Assembly: GCA_027622555.1 (NCBI GenBank)
Contig: JAQBYJ010000008.1
Span: 32,230 to 96,229, forward strand
DNA from: Verrucomicrobiota bacterium
GTDB taxonomy: Bacteria; Verrucomicrobiota; Verrucomicrobiia; Opitutales; UBA2995
Direction of reading: 5' to 3'
Length of the DNA: 64,000 nucleotides
Under the pieces are notes generated by a model, which had not been told where the DNA came from, ran no database searches, and saw only the letters and a list, made by a program, of their open reading frames with translations. Numbering within the stretch: the stretch's first letter is position 1; each line of letters begins with the position of its first letter. A program made the translations under genes and the position numbers. Below are positions 55,816-63,649 of this stretch, piece after piece.

Positions 55816-57089
55816 CAGGAAGCGGCTTGAACCTGTAGCTTTTGTGATTCTTGTTGAGCAAAAAAGTTCTCGAACTTGTAGGAAGTAATATCCGGTTTAC
55901 CGAAAACGAGTTGTACTACATTGACATGTCTCTCCAAAAATCCTGCCTCGCAGTAGGAAAGATAAAAATTCCATCTTCGGATAAACGAATCGCATAAATT
56001 TTCTAGTGTGGATGCAGTGAGATTGTTATTAAATTGTTCCCGCCAACAGGCCAGTGTCTTGGCGTAGTGCAAGCCAAACGACTCCATATGGTAGAGATCC
56101 CAACCTACATTTTCTTTAGCGATCGAATCCGTGATACTGTCTATGGAAGGCAGGTGTCCGCCTGTGAAAATATACTTTCTGATCCAATCCACTTTATGGG
56201 TGTAGGCGTCGTAAAGTGAATTGGGGCAAGTGATTACTTGGTAGGCCGCCAGCCCATCGGGTGAGAGCAATTTGTTACACTGACTGAAGTAGTTGCCCAG
56301 ATAACGATGCCCAACGGCCTCGAGCATTTCGATGGACACTATACGATCATAGATACCTGTCAGAGTTCGGTAGTCCTGGAACCTTATATCGATGTGGTTT
56401 TCAAGTTCGAGAGCTCTCACTCGCTCAAGCGCTAATTGGTATTGTTCTTTTGAAATGGTAGTGGTTGTGATCTTGCAGCCATATTCCCGTGCAGCGTGAA
56501 TAGCGAAACCTCCCCAACCGGTACCAATTTCCAGCAAATGGTGGTGGCTCTGCAGATTTATCTTCCTGCAGATGCGATCATATTTTTCTCTTTGCGCATC
56601 TGATAAATCCTGATCTTTGTGAGTAAAAAATGCTGAAGAATAAGTCATACTCGAATCCAGAAAGCTTTGGTAAAAGAAGTTACCCAGATCATAGTGAAAA
56701 CTGATGTTCTCGCGGCTTTGATCAATCGAGTTCCTGTTTCGGAAATGCCTCACACGCTCGAAAAAAAGCAACGCTGACTGGGCCAGTTTTGAAAATACAG
56801 GATGGGCGGCACTTTTGAAGAATGTCTGGTTGATCAAGAGCCAACGAATCAACCCAGCTAGATCTTCGGTATCCCATTTCTTGTGTTCATAGCTTTCACC
56901 CAGGCCGATATCATTCTTAAGGACAAGGTCCTGAAACAGACTTTCGTCATAGACATGCCATTGGGCGATATTGCCTGAGTTTGGTGAGCCAAAAACTCGG
57001 GTCTCTCCGCGGGGAAGCTTCATTTCGAGGCACCCGGTTTGAGCTTTATCGAATGTTTTAAATATGAGGTTTTTGTAGAATTCTTTCAT
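55815..57089 (-). CDS. cfa: Cyclopropane-fatty-acyl-phospholipid synthase
   Basis: The 424-residue enzyme adds a methylene from SAM across acyl-chain double bonds in membrane phospholipids. The N-terminal domain (about 1-120) includes GLGESYEHKKWDTEDLAGLI. The catalytic domain starts with FHYDLGNFFY (131-140), and SAM motif I is LEIGTGWGG (186-194). SIEMLEAVGHRYLGNYFSQC and KYIFTGGHLPSIDSI are also present. Length is typical. It lies between the DUF1365 and DUF1295 genes, the conserved order of these clusters. Confidence 0.92.
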   Translation of the reverse strand: MKEFYKNLIFKTFDKAQTGCLEMKLPRGETRVFGSPNSGNIAQWHVYDESLFQDLVLKNDIGLGESYEHKKWDTEDLAGLIRWLLINQTFFKSAAHPVFSKLAQSALLFFERVRHFRNRNSIDQSRENISFHYDLGNFFYQSFLDSSMTYSSAFFTHKDQDLSDAQREKYDRICRKINLQSHHHLLEIGTGWGGFAIHAAREYGCKITTTTISKEQYQLALERVRALELENHIDIRFQDYRTLTGIYDRIVSIEMLEAVGHRYLGNYFSQCNKLLSPDGLAAYQVITCPNSLYDAYTHKVDWIRKYIFTGGHLPSIDSITDSIAKENVGWDLYHMESFGLHYAKTLACWREQFNNNLTASTLENLCDSFIRRWNFYLSYCEAGFLERHVNVVQLVFGKPDITSYKFENFFAQQESQKLQVQAAS

Positions 57090-57111
57090 GTCGGTATAGA
57101 AATAAGTCGAA

Positions 57112-57888
57112 TCAGTGCTTCAGGTAGGGTCTAACGCCAGTTTGCAACTCCGGATGATTGGCCTTGGCTCGCACTGGGATTTTTTTGAGATATAACTTCA
57201 AAGCCTCCCAATGGATGCTCAGAACTATACCTAAAGTAATGAATGGAAAGAAGAGGGTGTATTTTAATAGATTAAGATTGCTCAGCTCTTTCTTCTTTCC
57301 TGCAAGGGAACTGAAAAAATAGGTCCCTTCGGAGTCGGACTCGTTGATGGATATTGAGAGGTTTTGATCCGGAGTTCTTACATTAAAATGCAACCGTGTA
57401 TCCAGATCACTGAACGGAGAAATGTAGAAGTGTTTGTTCTGAGAATCCTTGTATGCCCCGACCTCCAGTTTATCGCTTTTTAGCAGATACAATTTTTGTT
57501 CATTGAAGGTGTTGGCAACCTCTGAAATGAGGCACAAAGGATTGTTTTCCTCATCTGCCACAAAATAAAATGACACCGGGTTGAAGGTATGGCCCCAGGT
57601 GCGCAAGTGCGTAAGCAGGGAAATGCGACCGACGGGTCCGGTGATGCCATTGGCACGAAGGAAAATCTCAACATTTTCTCGCGGGGTAGTACCCCCCTGC
57701 GTAAAATAATCCGAGTCGCGGTAGCTGTAAATATTGGATCGATTATGGCTGAGAAAGAGTAATTTTCCCGGTAGCGATTCCAGTTCATCCAAATCCACCA
57801 TAAACATAAATACACGATAGGAAAAACTGTGTTTTTTAGGCCGCTTCCGCGAATGCCCTACCTTACAGCTATACAAACAGGAGTTCAT
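57112..57888 (-). CDS. DUF1365 family protein
   Basis: The 258-residue protein matches DUF1365: MNSCLYSCKVGHSRKRPKKH then SFSYRVFMFMVDLDEL at the N-terminus, LTHLRTWGHTFNPVSFYFVA in the middle and YFSSLAGKKK near the C-terminus. It has one hydrophobic segment near 207-229. The family has unknown activity but is almost always encoded next to an amine-oxidase-like flavoprotein and CFA synthase, suggesting a role in lipid modification or delivery. It overlaps the flavoprotein gene by 20 bp. Confidence 0.92.
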   Translation of the reverse strand: MNSCLYSCKVGHSRKRPKKHSFSYRVFMFMVDLDELESLPGKLLFLSHNRSNIYSYRDSDYFTQGGTTPRENVEIFLRANGITGPVGRISLLTHLRTWGHTFNPVSFYFVADEENNPLCLISEVANTFNEQKLYLLKSDKLEVGAYKDSQNKHFYISPFSDLDTRLHFNVRTPDQNLSISINESDSEGTYFFSSLAGKKKELSNLNLLKYTLFFPFITLGIVLSIHWEALKLYLKKIPVRAKANHPELQTGVRPYLKH

Positions 57889-59155
57889 GCTTGGTGTCCT
57901 TGATTTTTATGGAGTTTACGGCGTCAATCGCTGAGGAAAGAGCGTCTTCGTGGAACCCGTTTTTAAAGTAGCTGCCAGCGAAATGGATATTACCTTCCCG
58001 GTTTAATTTAAACAGGTCATGTTGTGCCTGAATCGCAGCAACATCGAAGACCGGATGCGTGTATTCGGATTCCCAATGAAGGAGTGAAGGATTTATTGCG
58101 CCTTTGTAATCGACACTCACGAAATAGTTCCGATTGTTTGAGATTTTCTGCAGATTGTTCATCCAATAATGAGTGGACGAACAATCGCCGGAATCGGATT
58201 TACGTGCCGTACGGAAATTCCAGGATGCCCAGGCCTTTTTGCTTTTTGGCATGACCGTCTCGTCGCTATGGAGGGCAACCTTGTTTCTTGTGTAGCTGAA
58301 GGCGGAGAGTAGACGTTGTTGCAGCGGCGAAGGCTTTTCCAGAATGCGAAGTGCCTGGTCAGCATGAGTTGCAATCAAAACGTAATCGTATTCTTCTGTT
58401 TCTCCTGACGCGTCAGTGACTGATACTTTATGATTTGAAAGGGCAGTAATTTTTACCGCCGATCTATTTAGGTGTACTTGCCCAGGGATGGCCTCGAGGA
58501 TTTTATGCTTATATTGATCACTTCCACCGACAACCGTGCGCCACATCAATTGAATGCCTATGCCCAATAGTCGGTGGTTATTCAGGAACCGAAGAAGAGA
58601 CAGAGCCGGGTAATCGAGCATTTTCCCTGGCGGCGTGGACCAGATCGCGGCGGTCATCGGCAGGAGGTAATCCTGTGCCAGAGATTCATCGAGTGAGTAT
58701 AGATCGAGGAATTGACCCAGGGTAACGCTCATGTCAGCCGACGTGCTCAAGAAGTCCTTGGCAGAGCTGAAAAACGCTTTGATTTGATTTAATAAACGCC
58801 AGTGCGCTGGATCGAAGAGTCTTTTTGTTTGAGCAAAATAAGAGTTAAACCCCGTGCATGAATATTCCAGATCTCTAGCCAAATTCTGAACACTGAAGGA
58901 CATGGATGTCTCCACCGTTTCCACCTTCAGTTCGCGGAAGAGTTTCACGAGGTTGGGATAGGTGTACTCGTTATAAACCATGAAGCCCGTGTCTACCGGA
59001 ACTCGACCGGATGATTCATTAATGTAAACCGTATTGGTGTGGCCTCCCGCGTAATCGGATTTTTCATACAGCGTAAGGTCAAACCGGTCCCTGAGGTACC
59101 AGGCACTTCCCATCCCGGCGATGCCGGATCCAATAATGGCCACACGTTTATTCAT
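57869..59155 (-). CDS. FAD-dependent amine-oxidase-like protein
   Basis: The 428-residue flavoprotein has the FAD motif AIIGSGIAGMGSAWYL near the N-terminus, YEKSDYAGGHTNTVY and DTGFMVYNEYTYPNL, and the C-terminal motif IHFAGSYFKNGFHEDALSSA. It belongs to the phytoene desaturase/monoamine oxidase superfamily branch found with DUF1365 and CFA genes. In Rhodobacter a flavoprotein of this kind of cluster works as an acyl-chain dehydrogenase in furan fatty-acid synthesis. It starts 3 bp after the MerR regulator gene. Confidence 0.9.
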   Translation of the reverse strand: MNKRVAIIGSGIAGMGSAWYLRDRFDLTLYEKSDYAGGHTNTVYINESSGRVPVDTGFMVYNEYTYPNLVKLFRELKVETVETSMSFSVQNLARDLEYSCTGFNSYFAQTKRLFDPAHWRLLNQIKAFFSSAKDFLSTSADMSVTLGQFLDLYSLDESLAQDYLLPMTAAIWSTPPGKMLDYPALSLLRFLNNHRLLGIGIQLMWRTVVGGSDQYKHKILEAIPGQVHLNRSAVKITALSNHKVSVTDASGETEEYDYVLIATHADQALRILEKPSPLQQRLLSAFSYTRNKVALHSDETVMPKSKKAWASWNFRTARKSDSGDCSSTHYWMNNLQKISNNRNYFVSVDYKGAINPSLLHWESEYTHPVFDVAAIQAQHDLFKLNREGNIHFAGSYFKNGFHEDALSSAIDAVNSIKIKDTKHELLFV

Positions 59156-59158
59156 ACG

Positions 59159-60139
59159 TTATACAACGGTCTCCCGTGGAGGAATAGGCAGGCCATCGGC
59201 CTCAAAAAGATACATGAGAGCTTCTTCAACACGTCGACGTGCAACAGAAACTTCGTAGCCGAGGTGTTTATGCAATCGTTCGTCAGCGGGTGAATCGACT
59301 TCACAATTGTGGCAGTAATCTTCAAACATCATTAAACTGGAAACTAACGCCGCCATGTGGTTGGGGCATTCGCATTTAAGCTTAGGAGAAGAATTAGCTA
59401 GAGCTATTAGCTGGCTCTTTGAAAAGAGACGCTCGGCATCTTTTTTGTGTTCGGGATTTTGAAGAATAATATCCTTTGGAACCCGTTTTTCACCCGCCGC
59501 CTTGAATAGGTACTGCTCCAGCTGTTCATTGGGAATGGGAAGCCGAATGAGGAAAAACCCTTCATTGCCTAGCCTTCTCAATTGTTCGCGAGATAGGAAA
59601 TCGTAAAACAGAACGATCGGTATATCTGGCCATTTTCCAGAAACCATTTCCACAATACGATTAAGTCCATCAATAGAAGGGGGTGCTTCCATTGCAACCA
59701 GGTCAGGTCGATCAGAATCATTGATATCTTCGATTGAGTTGAGATCTAAGAGCATTTTGCTAACCCGCGATGACATGCGATCAAGACGCATGAAGGTTCT
59801 TTTTTCGATTGCGTACAGTTTCAGGATTTTGGCTGGATTGAATATATCTGCTGCCAAATTCGGATGGTCGTAATCGGTAATGCGAACGCGAAGCTCTTGA
59901 ATGCTAAGGTTGGAAATCGCACTGATTGAGTCCCCTTCTGCTGTGAGTTTGCTAAGGAGAATCAGCCGCTCCAGTTGCTGTTTGCTATATTGACGCCTGC
60001 CAGTTGCTGATCGGCGTTCGGCTTGTAGGAACCCACGCCTTTCCCAGGTGCGAATTGTGTGAGGCGAAATCCCTGAAATTTTTGCTACTGCGCCAACTTC
60101 GTAATAAACATTTTCGGGCTTGGATGGATCTTGAATCAT
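59159..60139 (-). CDS. MerR-family regulator (CarH/LitR-like layout) with C-terminal Cys/His cluster
   Basis: The 326-residue protein has a MerR DNA-binding domain (about 12-80, YYEVGAVAKISGISPHTIRT, WERRGFLQAERRSATGRRQY). A helical linker and a Rossmann-like central domain follow (about 145-215, RPDLVAMEAPP, PDIPIVLFYDFLSREQLRRL), in the place of the B12-binding domain of CarH. The expected cobalamin motifs (W-x9-EH and ExxDxH) are absent. Near the C-terminus C256, C258, H261, C276 and C279 form a possible metal or redox site. It heads the leftward lipid operon (next gene 3 bp away). An array of 11-bp repeats sits 63-95 bp upstream, so autoregulation is likely. Confidence 0.88.
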   Translation of the reverse strand: MIQDPSKPENVYYEVGAVAKISGISPHTIRTWERRGFLQAERRSATGRRQYSKQQLERLILLSKLTAEGDSISAISNLSIQELRVRITDYDHPNLAADIFNPAKILKLYAIEKRTFMRLDRMSSRVSKMLLDLNSIEDINDSDRPDLVAMEAPPSIDGLNRIVEMVSGKWPDIPIVLFYDFLSREQLRRLGNEGFFLIRLPIPNEQLEQYLFKAAGEKRVPKDIILQNPEHKKDAERLFSKSQLIALANSSPKLKCECPNHMAALVSSLMMFEDYCHNCEVDSPADERLHKHLGYEVSVARRRVEEALMYLFEADGLPIPPRETVV

Positions 60140-60586
60140 TTTTCTGTTTGTTTAGGGTTTTATAACTTATATGTAATGATTATGAATCAATTAATGCGAG
60201 AATAATGCATTATAAATGATTCATAAATGGTTCAATGTAATGATTGTGGTTTAATTTCCGCATTAAATCAGGGCATCCTGTTATAGAAGAAATGCTTCAC
60301 CCAAAATACTCTAACCTGCGGTGATTATCCCAAAAATCCTGGAGAAGTAGCGGTGTTTTGAACTGATTCAGAATCAATTATGAAACAAACCTTGTCGGTT
60401 GATTCTTTGAGTTGTTGTTAGGATTTAGCTGCTATGCCCAAGCGATGGTGCACCCTGGATTGAGATATCAGCACAAAGCTCGCTTGAACGTTTCGGTATG
60501 AATGCCGACCAGAATCCGTCGTCTGATCCAAGCCAGACTGATGGTCCTTTGATATTGCTTTGATCTGTCAATGGCAGGCTTACTTA
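60140..60586. other. 447-bp region between the merR gene and the insertion sequence
   Basis: The right part of the merR promoter region holds the operator array (60202-60234). Beyond it there is a palindrome TGATTC-A-GAATCA (60364-60376) and no coding frame that I can support. No continuation of the gene cut by the IS on the other side could be recognised here. Confidence 0.5.
60202..60234 (-). promoter_or_regulatory. Three-unit 11-bp direct-repeat operator upstream of the merR gene
   Basis: Read on the minus strand, the units are TGAACCATTTA (60224-60234), TGAATCATTTA (60213-60223) and TAATGCATTAT (60202-60212), head to tail with an exact 11-bp period. A further plus-strand pair, TGTAATGATTA and TGAATCAATTA (60172-60193), lies between the array and the start codon. 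MerR-type regulators normally use palindromes; the CarH subfamily uses 11-bp direct repeats, so this fits the regulator encoded beside it. Confidence 0.7.
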
Positions 60587-61883
60587 GGGCCCGTCACAAA
60601 ATAACTTTTAAGAAAACAGCATGTTTTGCGGGTTGATTGTGTAGTTCCACTCGCCGTGGAAATCGTTTCGACTGATGTCGATCATGCGCAATTGGGCGTC
60701 ACTGACTTTGATGCCTTTGGGGTATGGATTCAGATCAATATCCGCGTTTACTTTCAGTCCCGTTTTCGTGGTCGTCGAGGAGATGAGATTAAGGATGGTC
60801 TCAAAACTGGTAAGCGGTTTGCCTTTCCAATTCATACTGATGAAGCTGAAAAGCCGGTGTTCGATCTTGTTCCATTTGCTCGTGCCGGGAGGGAAATGGG
60901 ACACCACAATGGGGATTTGAATTTCATTACAAAACCCTTGGAGTTGGGTTTTCCACAGACGTGACCGGCTGGCGTTGCTCCCACCTCCATCAGCGGTAAT
61001 CATCAACCGGGTGGCGTCGGGATAATTAACCCGGCCCATTTCATTCCACCACCGGCGAATGGATTCCACCGCAAAAGCCGCGGTGTCCTTGTCGATACCG
61101 ACATTCACCCAACCCTCGTTTCTCGCGATGTCGTAGACGCCGTAGGGTGTGGCGCGCCCTTCGGCCTGGCTTAGAAAATCGTAAACGTTAACCTCCCGGG
61201 GATTGCCCTTGGGACGCCACTGCCGCCCGGCATTCTTGAAGTTGCCGACCAGTTCTTTCTTCTTGGCGTCCACGGAGATGACCGGGTTGCCTCTCCCGAG
61301 GTTGTCCTCAGCCAGGAGGTTGATAAACTCGAATTGCTCGTTTCGATCGGGGTGCTGCTTTCCTTCGGATGTCTTGCGATTGGCTTGAAGGCTGTAGCCC
61401 ATTTCGCGCAAAAGTTCACTCACCATGCGATGACTGACTTTGAGACCTTGGGCGCTTAACTCAACAGCGAGTGTCCGTAAGCTTTTGCATGTCCAGCGCA
61501 GAGGAGACTCCGGATCACCCCGGGTGACTGGTTCAACCAAAGCTTCCAGGGCAGTTCTTATTTCCGGATTGGTATCCGCGGTTTTCTTACGTCCGCCGCC
61601 GGAGTTGCGAGTCCTCCCGGCGCTGTTTTTCAACGCCTCGGGATCGCCCAGTTCTTCGATTCCGCGTTTAATGGTGTTAACCGAAATTCCGGTGGCTCGA
61701 TTGACCTCCATCACGCCGTTCGGACCTGCGGACAGGGCTTCGGCAGCAGCCCACAATCGCCGACTCTTTTCATCAAAGGTGACATTTAAACTCTCAAATC
61801 GGGCGGTGATTGATGTCTCTAAAGAAGCCATAAAAAACTCTAGCAAACAGACTCAGGATATCAAGTTGTTTTGTGACGGTTCC
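60587..61883 (-). mobile_element. ISAzo13-like insertion sequence, complete
   Basis: The element is 1,297 bp and has terminal inverted repeats: left GGGCCCGTCACAAAATAACT (from 60587), right, as reverse complement, GGAACCGTCACAAAACAACT (from 61883). They differ at only three of these 20 positions. It carries one transposase gene that nearly fills it. The flanks are CTTA and TAAG, compatible with a 2-bp TA duplication or with symmetric target choice. The right end has fused to a secreted-protein gene at 61884, which it truncates. Confidence 0.88.
60608..61831 (-). CDS. ISAzo13-family transposase
   Basis: I use the ATG at 61831 (407 residues); an in-frame TTG adds five. The N-terminal part has helix-turn-helix regions (GVMEVNRATGISVNTIKRGI). 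The catalytic part shows DDE-type features: ISVDAKKKELVGNFKNAG, RLMITADGGGSNASRSRLWK, and VVSHFPPGTSKWNKIEHRLF with the Glu. These are standard for the ISAzo13 (Rhodopirellula-type) family. The frame is intact, so the element may be active. The stop codon abuts the left inverted repeat. Confidence 0.92.
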   Translation of the reverse strand: MASLETSITARFESLNVTFDEKSRRLWAAAEALSAGPNGVMEVNRATGISVNTIKRGIEELGDPEALKNSAGRTRNSGGGRKKTADTNPEIRTALEALVEPVTRGDPESPLRWTCKSLRTLAVELSAQGLKVSHRMVSELLREMGYSLQANRKTSEGKQHPDRNEQFEFINLLAEDNLGRGNPVISVDAKKKELVGNFKNAGRQWRPKGNPREVNVYDFLSQAEGRATPYGVYDIARNEGWVNVGIDKDTAAFAVESIRRWWNEMGRVNYPDATRLMITADGGGSNASRSRLWKTQLQGFCNEIQIPIVVSHFPPGTSKWNKIEHRLFSFISMNWKGKPLTSFETILNLISSTTTKTGLKVNADIDLNPYPKGIKVSDAQLRMIDISRNDFHGEWNYTINPQNMLFS

Positions 61884-62475
61884 TAAGCGTGGTGTAGTCC
61901 AGGTCCTGAGGCGTAAATAACAGGCCAGATATCTCGTCTTCCCGAATGTTTATTGAACCAGCAGTCTCGCCGTTCTTTAGAACTCCCATCCCTAACTTCC
62001 AAAGCGGTCGGTCGGCAGCAATCGAGGTAGACACACCAAAACCAGGATTCTCACTAGCGGTGAGTGGCAAGTAAGTGTCTGAAGAGCCCCCTTGCGTTAC
62101 ATCCGCGACCTTTGGCCGAAGAATTAAATCTAAGGTTTCCGCATCCGAAATATATGCTGCATAACCAATAGGAACGGTTACTGACAAATCATATGTATCT
62201 GGCGAATATAACCCTGAAACAACGAGGCGATACTTTTTGTAAGGCTCAATTTGTTGGGACCGAGGTGTAGTCTCAACGGTATATCCAGCTTGGTTCCAAG
62301 AATCCGTAGATTCACCGTAAAACGTAAAATACATTCTATCATAATCAGTTGAGAAGAATTTCGCTTCTATTGTAATATTCTCTGTTGCAAGCTCTATTGC
62401 TGATACATCTTGAGTAGACGCGAGAGCGATCGCAGATAGAGCAACGAAGATTGAGAAAATAGATTTGTGTTTCAT
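61861..62475 (-). pseudogene. Truncated secreted protein, probable RHS/YD-repeat N-terminus cut by the IS
   Basis: The frame has a signal peptide (about 1-26, ending STQDVSAIE) and a beta-rich region (EAKFFSTDYDRMYFTFYG, YDLSVTVPIGYAAYISD, WKLGMGVLKNGETAGSINIR). It then enters the right inverted repeat after LLFTPQDLDY and stops at 61861-61863, its last seven or eight residues being IS-encoded. Repeated phrases such as LGMGVLKNGETAG resemble the N-terminal regions of large RHS/YD-repeat proteins in Verrucomicrobiota, but this is recollection only. The rest of the gene is lost or displaced. It lies 17 bp downstream of the next gene. Confidence 0.6.
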
Positions 62476-62492
62476 TGTACGTGCCTACGATT

Positions 62493-62954
62493 TCACCGTT
62501 TCTGTTGGTCGCTCTTTGCTTTCGCCAGGCTATTGGCTTCATCAATTCGAACCTGCACATTCGCCTGCCGAATTGCTTCAAAGTTGGCGTTTCGCGCTAA
62601 CTGAAGATCGTCAGGGTTTAATTCCGATGCAACACGAAGCGCCTCGGCGTAGGACGGAGTCGTCCCTTCGGTTTCTCTCAACACTTTGGCTGCCGTTTCC
62701 CACGCTCTGGCCAGGTCAAGTTTGGCATATCCCTCAATTGGTGTTGCCCGTTTTCTCAATTCCTCCAAAGAAGATTTTATAGATTCCTTATTTCCGAAGT
62801 CCTTGTTTCGAACTTGTTCGAGGTGTGATTCAAAAGTGTCGGCAAGTTGTCCGTGGCTTAACTGCGATTTTGAGTTGTCGATACCTTTTTCCTGACCGTT
62901 GAGGAGGGAAAAGGACATAGCTATCGCTAGAGTGGTTAGGTTTATCCATTTCAT
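62493..62954 (-). CDS. Small secreted protein, helical
   Basis: The 153-residue protein has a signal peptide (MKWINLTTLAIAMSFSLLNG) and a wholly helical, charged mature part (for example EELRKRATPIEGYAKLDLAR, SYAEALRVASELNPDDLQLA). Its alanine-rich TPR-like phrasing hints at a small lysozyme-inhibitor or scaffold type, but I do not recognise a family. It is upstream of the IS-truncated gene on the same strand (17 bp), so the pair was probably an operon with a secreted function. Confidence 0.65.
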   Translation of the reverse strand: MKWINLTTLAIAMSFSLLNGQEKGIDNSKSQLSHGQLADTFESHLEQVRNKDFGNKESIKSSLEELRKRATPIEGYAKLDLARAWETAAKVLRETEGTTPSYAEALRVASELNPDDLQLARNANFEAIRQANVQVRIDEANSLAKAKSDQQKR

Positions 62955-63446
62955 AATTGAGCCTGCTTTTGAGGTTTAAGTTCTATGAGGCTAAAGGCGC
63001 AAGCGCCAGTTGTTTCTATACTGAAATGTTTGGTTCTCAGTCAATGAAAACTTACTGGTTTCGCCTTGAGACAGAGGTGTCAGAATATTTCCACCTTAGG
63101 GCGAACTCCTCATTTTCCGTACTTAGGAGAAATCCTTAACGCAGCCATTAAGTTGTTGCGTATATATACTTTAAGAAGGATGGCCTAGAGGAAGGTATTT
63201 GTAATAGGAGGTATTTTAACGACATCCAAAAACACTCAAAAAGATTTTCTATACCATCAAAATAGTGGAATCTCAGCTTATTGATTAGTGTTTTCACTTT
63301 CAATAACCTGGTTCGTATCTTTCAAGACCGAAGTTTCCTTGGAATATTGATTCTTAAATAAAAAGGTAAGCTCTGAAAAAATCCCTCCTTATCAGGAAGA
63401 TCATAAAGCTTGAGGGGCAAACTGGCTTAGGGTTTAACCTCAAGCT
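62955..63446. other. Region without a supported gene
   Basis: No convincing coding frame is present. It contains the palindrome GTATATATAC near 63160 and an inverted repeat AGCTTGAGG (63408-63416) with CCTCAAGCT (63438-63446), the latter ending just before a short open frame. Confidence 0.5.
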
Positions 63447-63617
63447 GTGAATAAAGAGGAGCGTGTTCAGAAGTTCTTACATCGGGTTCAGTTTGGGGAT
63501 TTTTCTCCTTCGTATCTGGAGGATTTAATCCAAATGGCCCGTGACGAGGATCTGCAGGGTAAGGGCTTGAGGGTCCAACCCGATATGGGGGGACGTCACT
63601 TCTCCTGTACTAAATAG
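63447..63617 (+). CDS. Possible short open frame (56 residues)
   Basis: A GTG at 63447 opens 56 codons that read like real protein (VNKEERVQKFLHRVQFGDFS, YLEDLIQMARDEDLQGKGL) with charged helical content and a stop at 63615-63617. I do not recognise the family. It has no clear ribosome site and begins at the end of an inverted repeat. It could be a gene fragment or chance. Confidence 0.25.
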   Translation: MNKEERVQKFLHRVQFGDFSPSYLEDLIQMARDEDLQGKGLRVQPDMGGRHFSCTK

Positions 63618-63649
63618 AGAGGGAGTCGGTAGAATTGAAAATTTTGGCT

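Noticed and set aside
60364..60376. Palindrome TGATTC-A-GAATCA considered as another MerR operator
   Set aside because: It is a palindrome without 11-bp direct-repeat units and has no gene start near it; kept only as a note.
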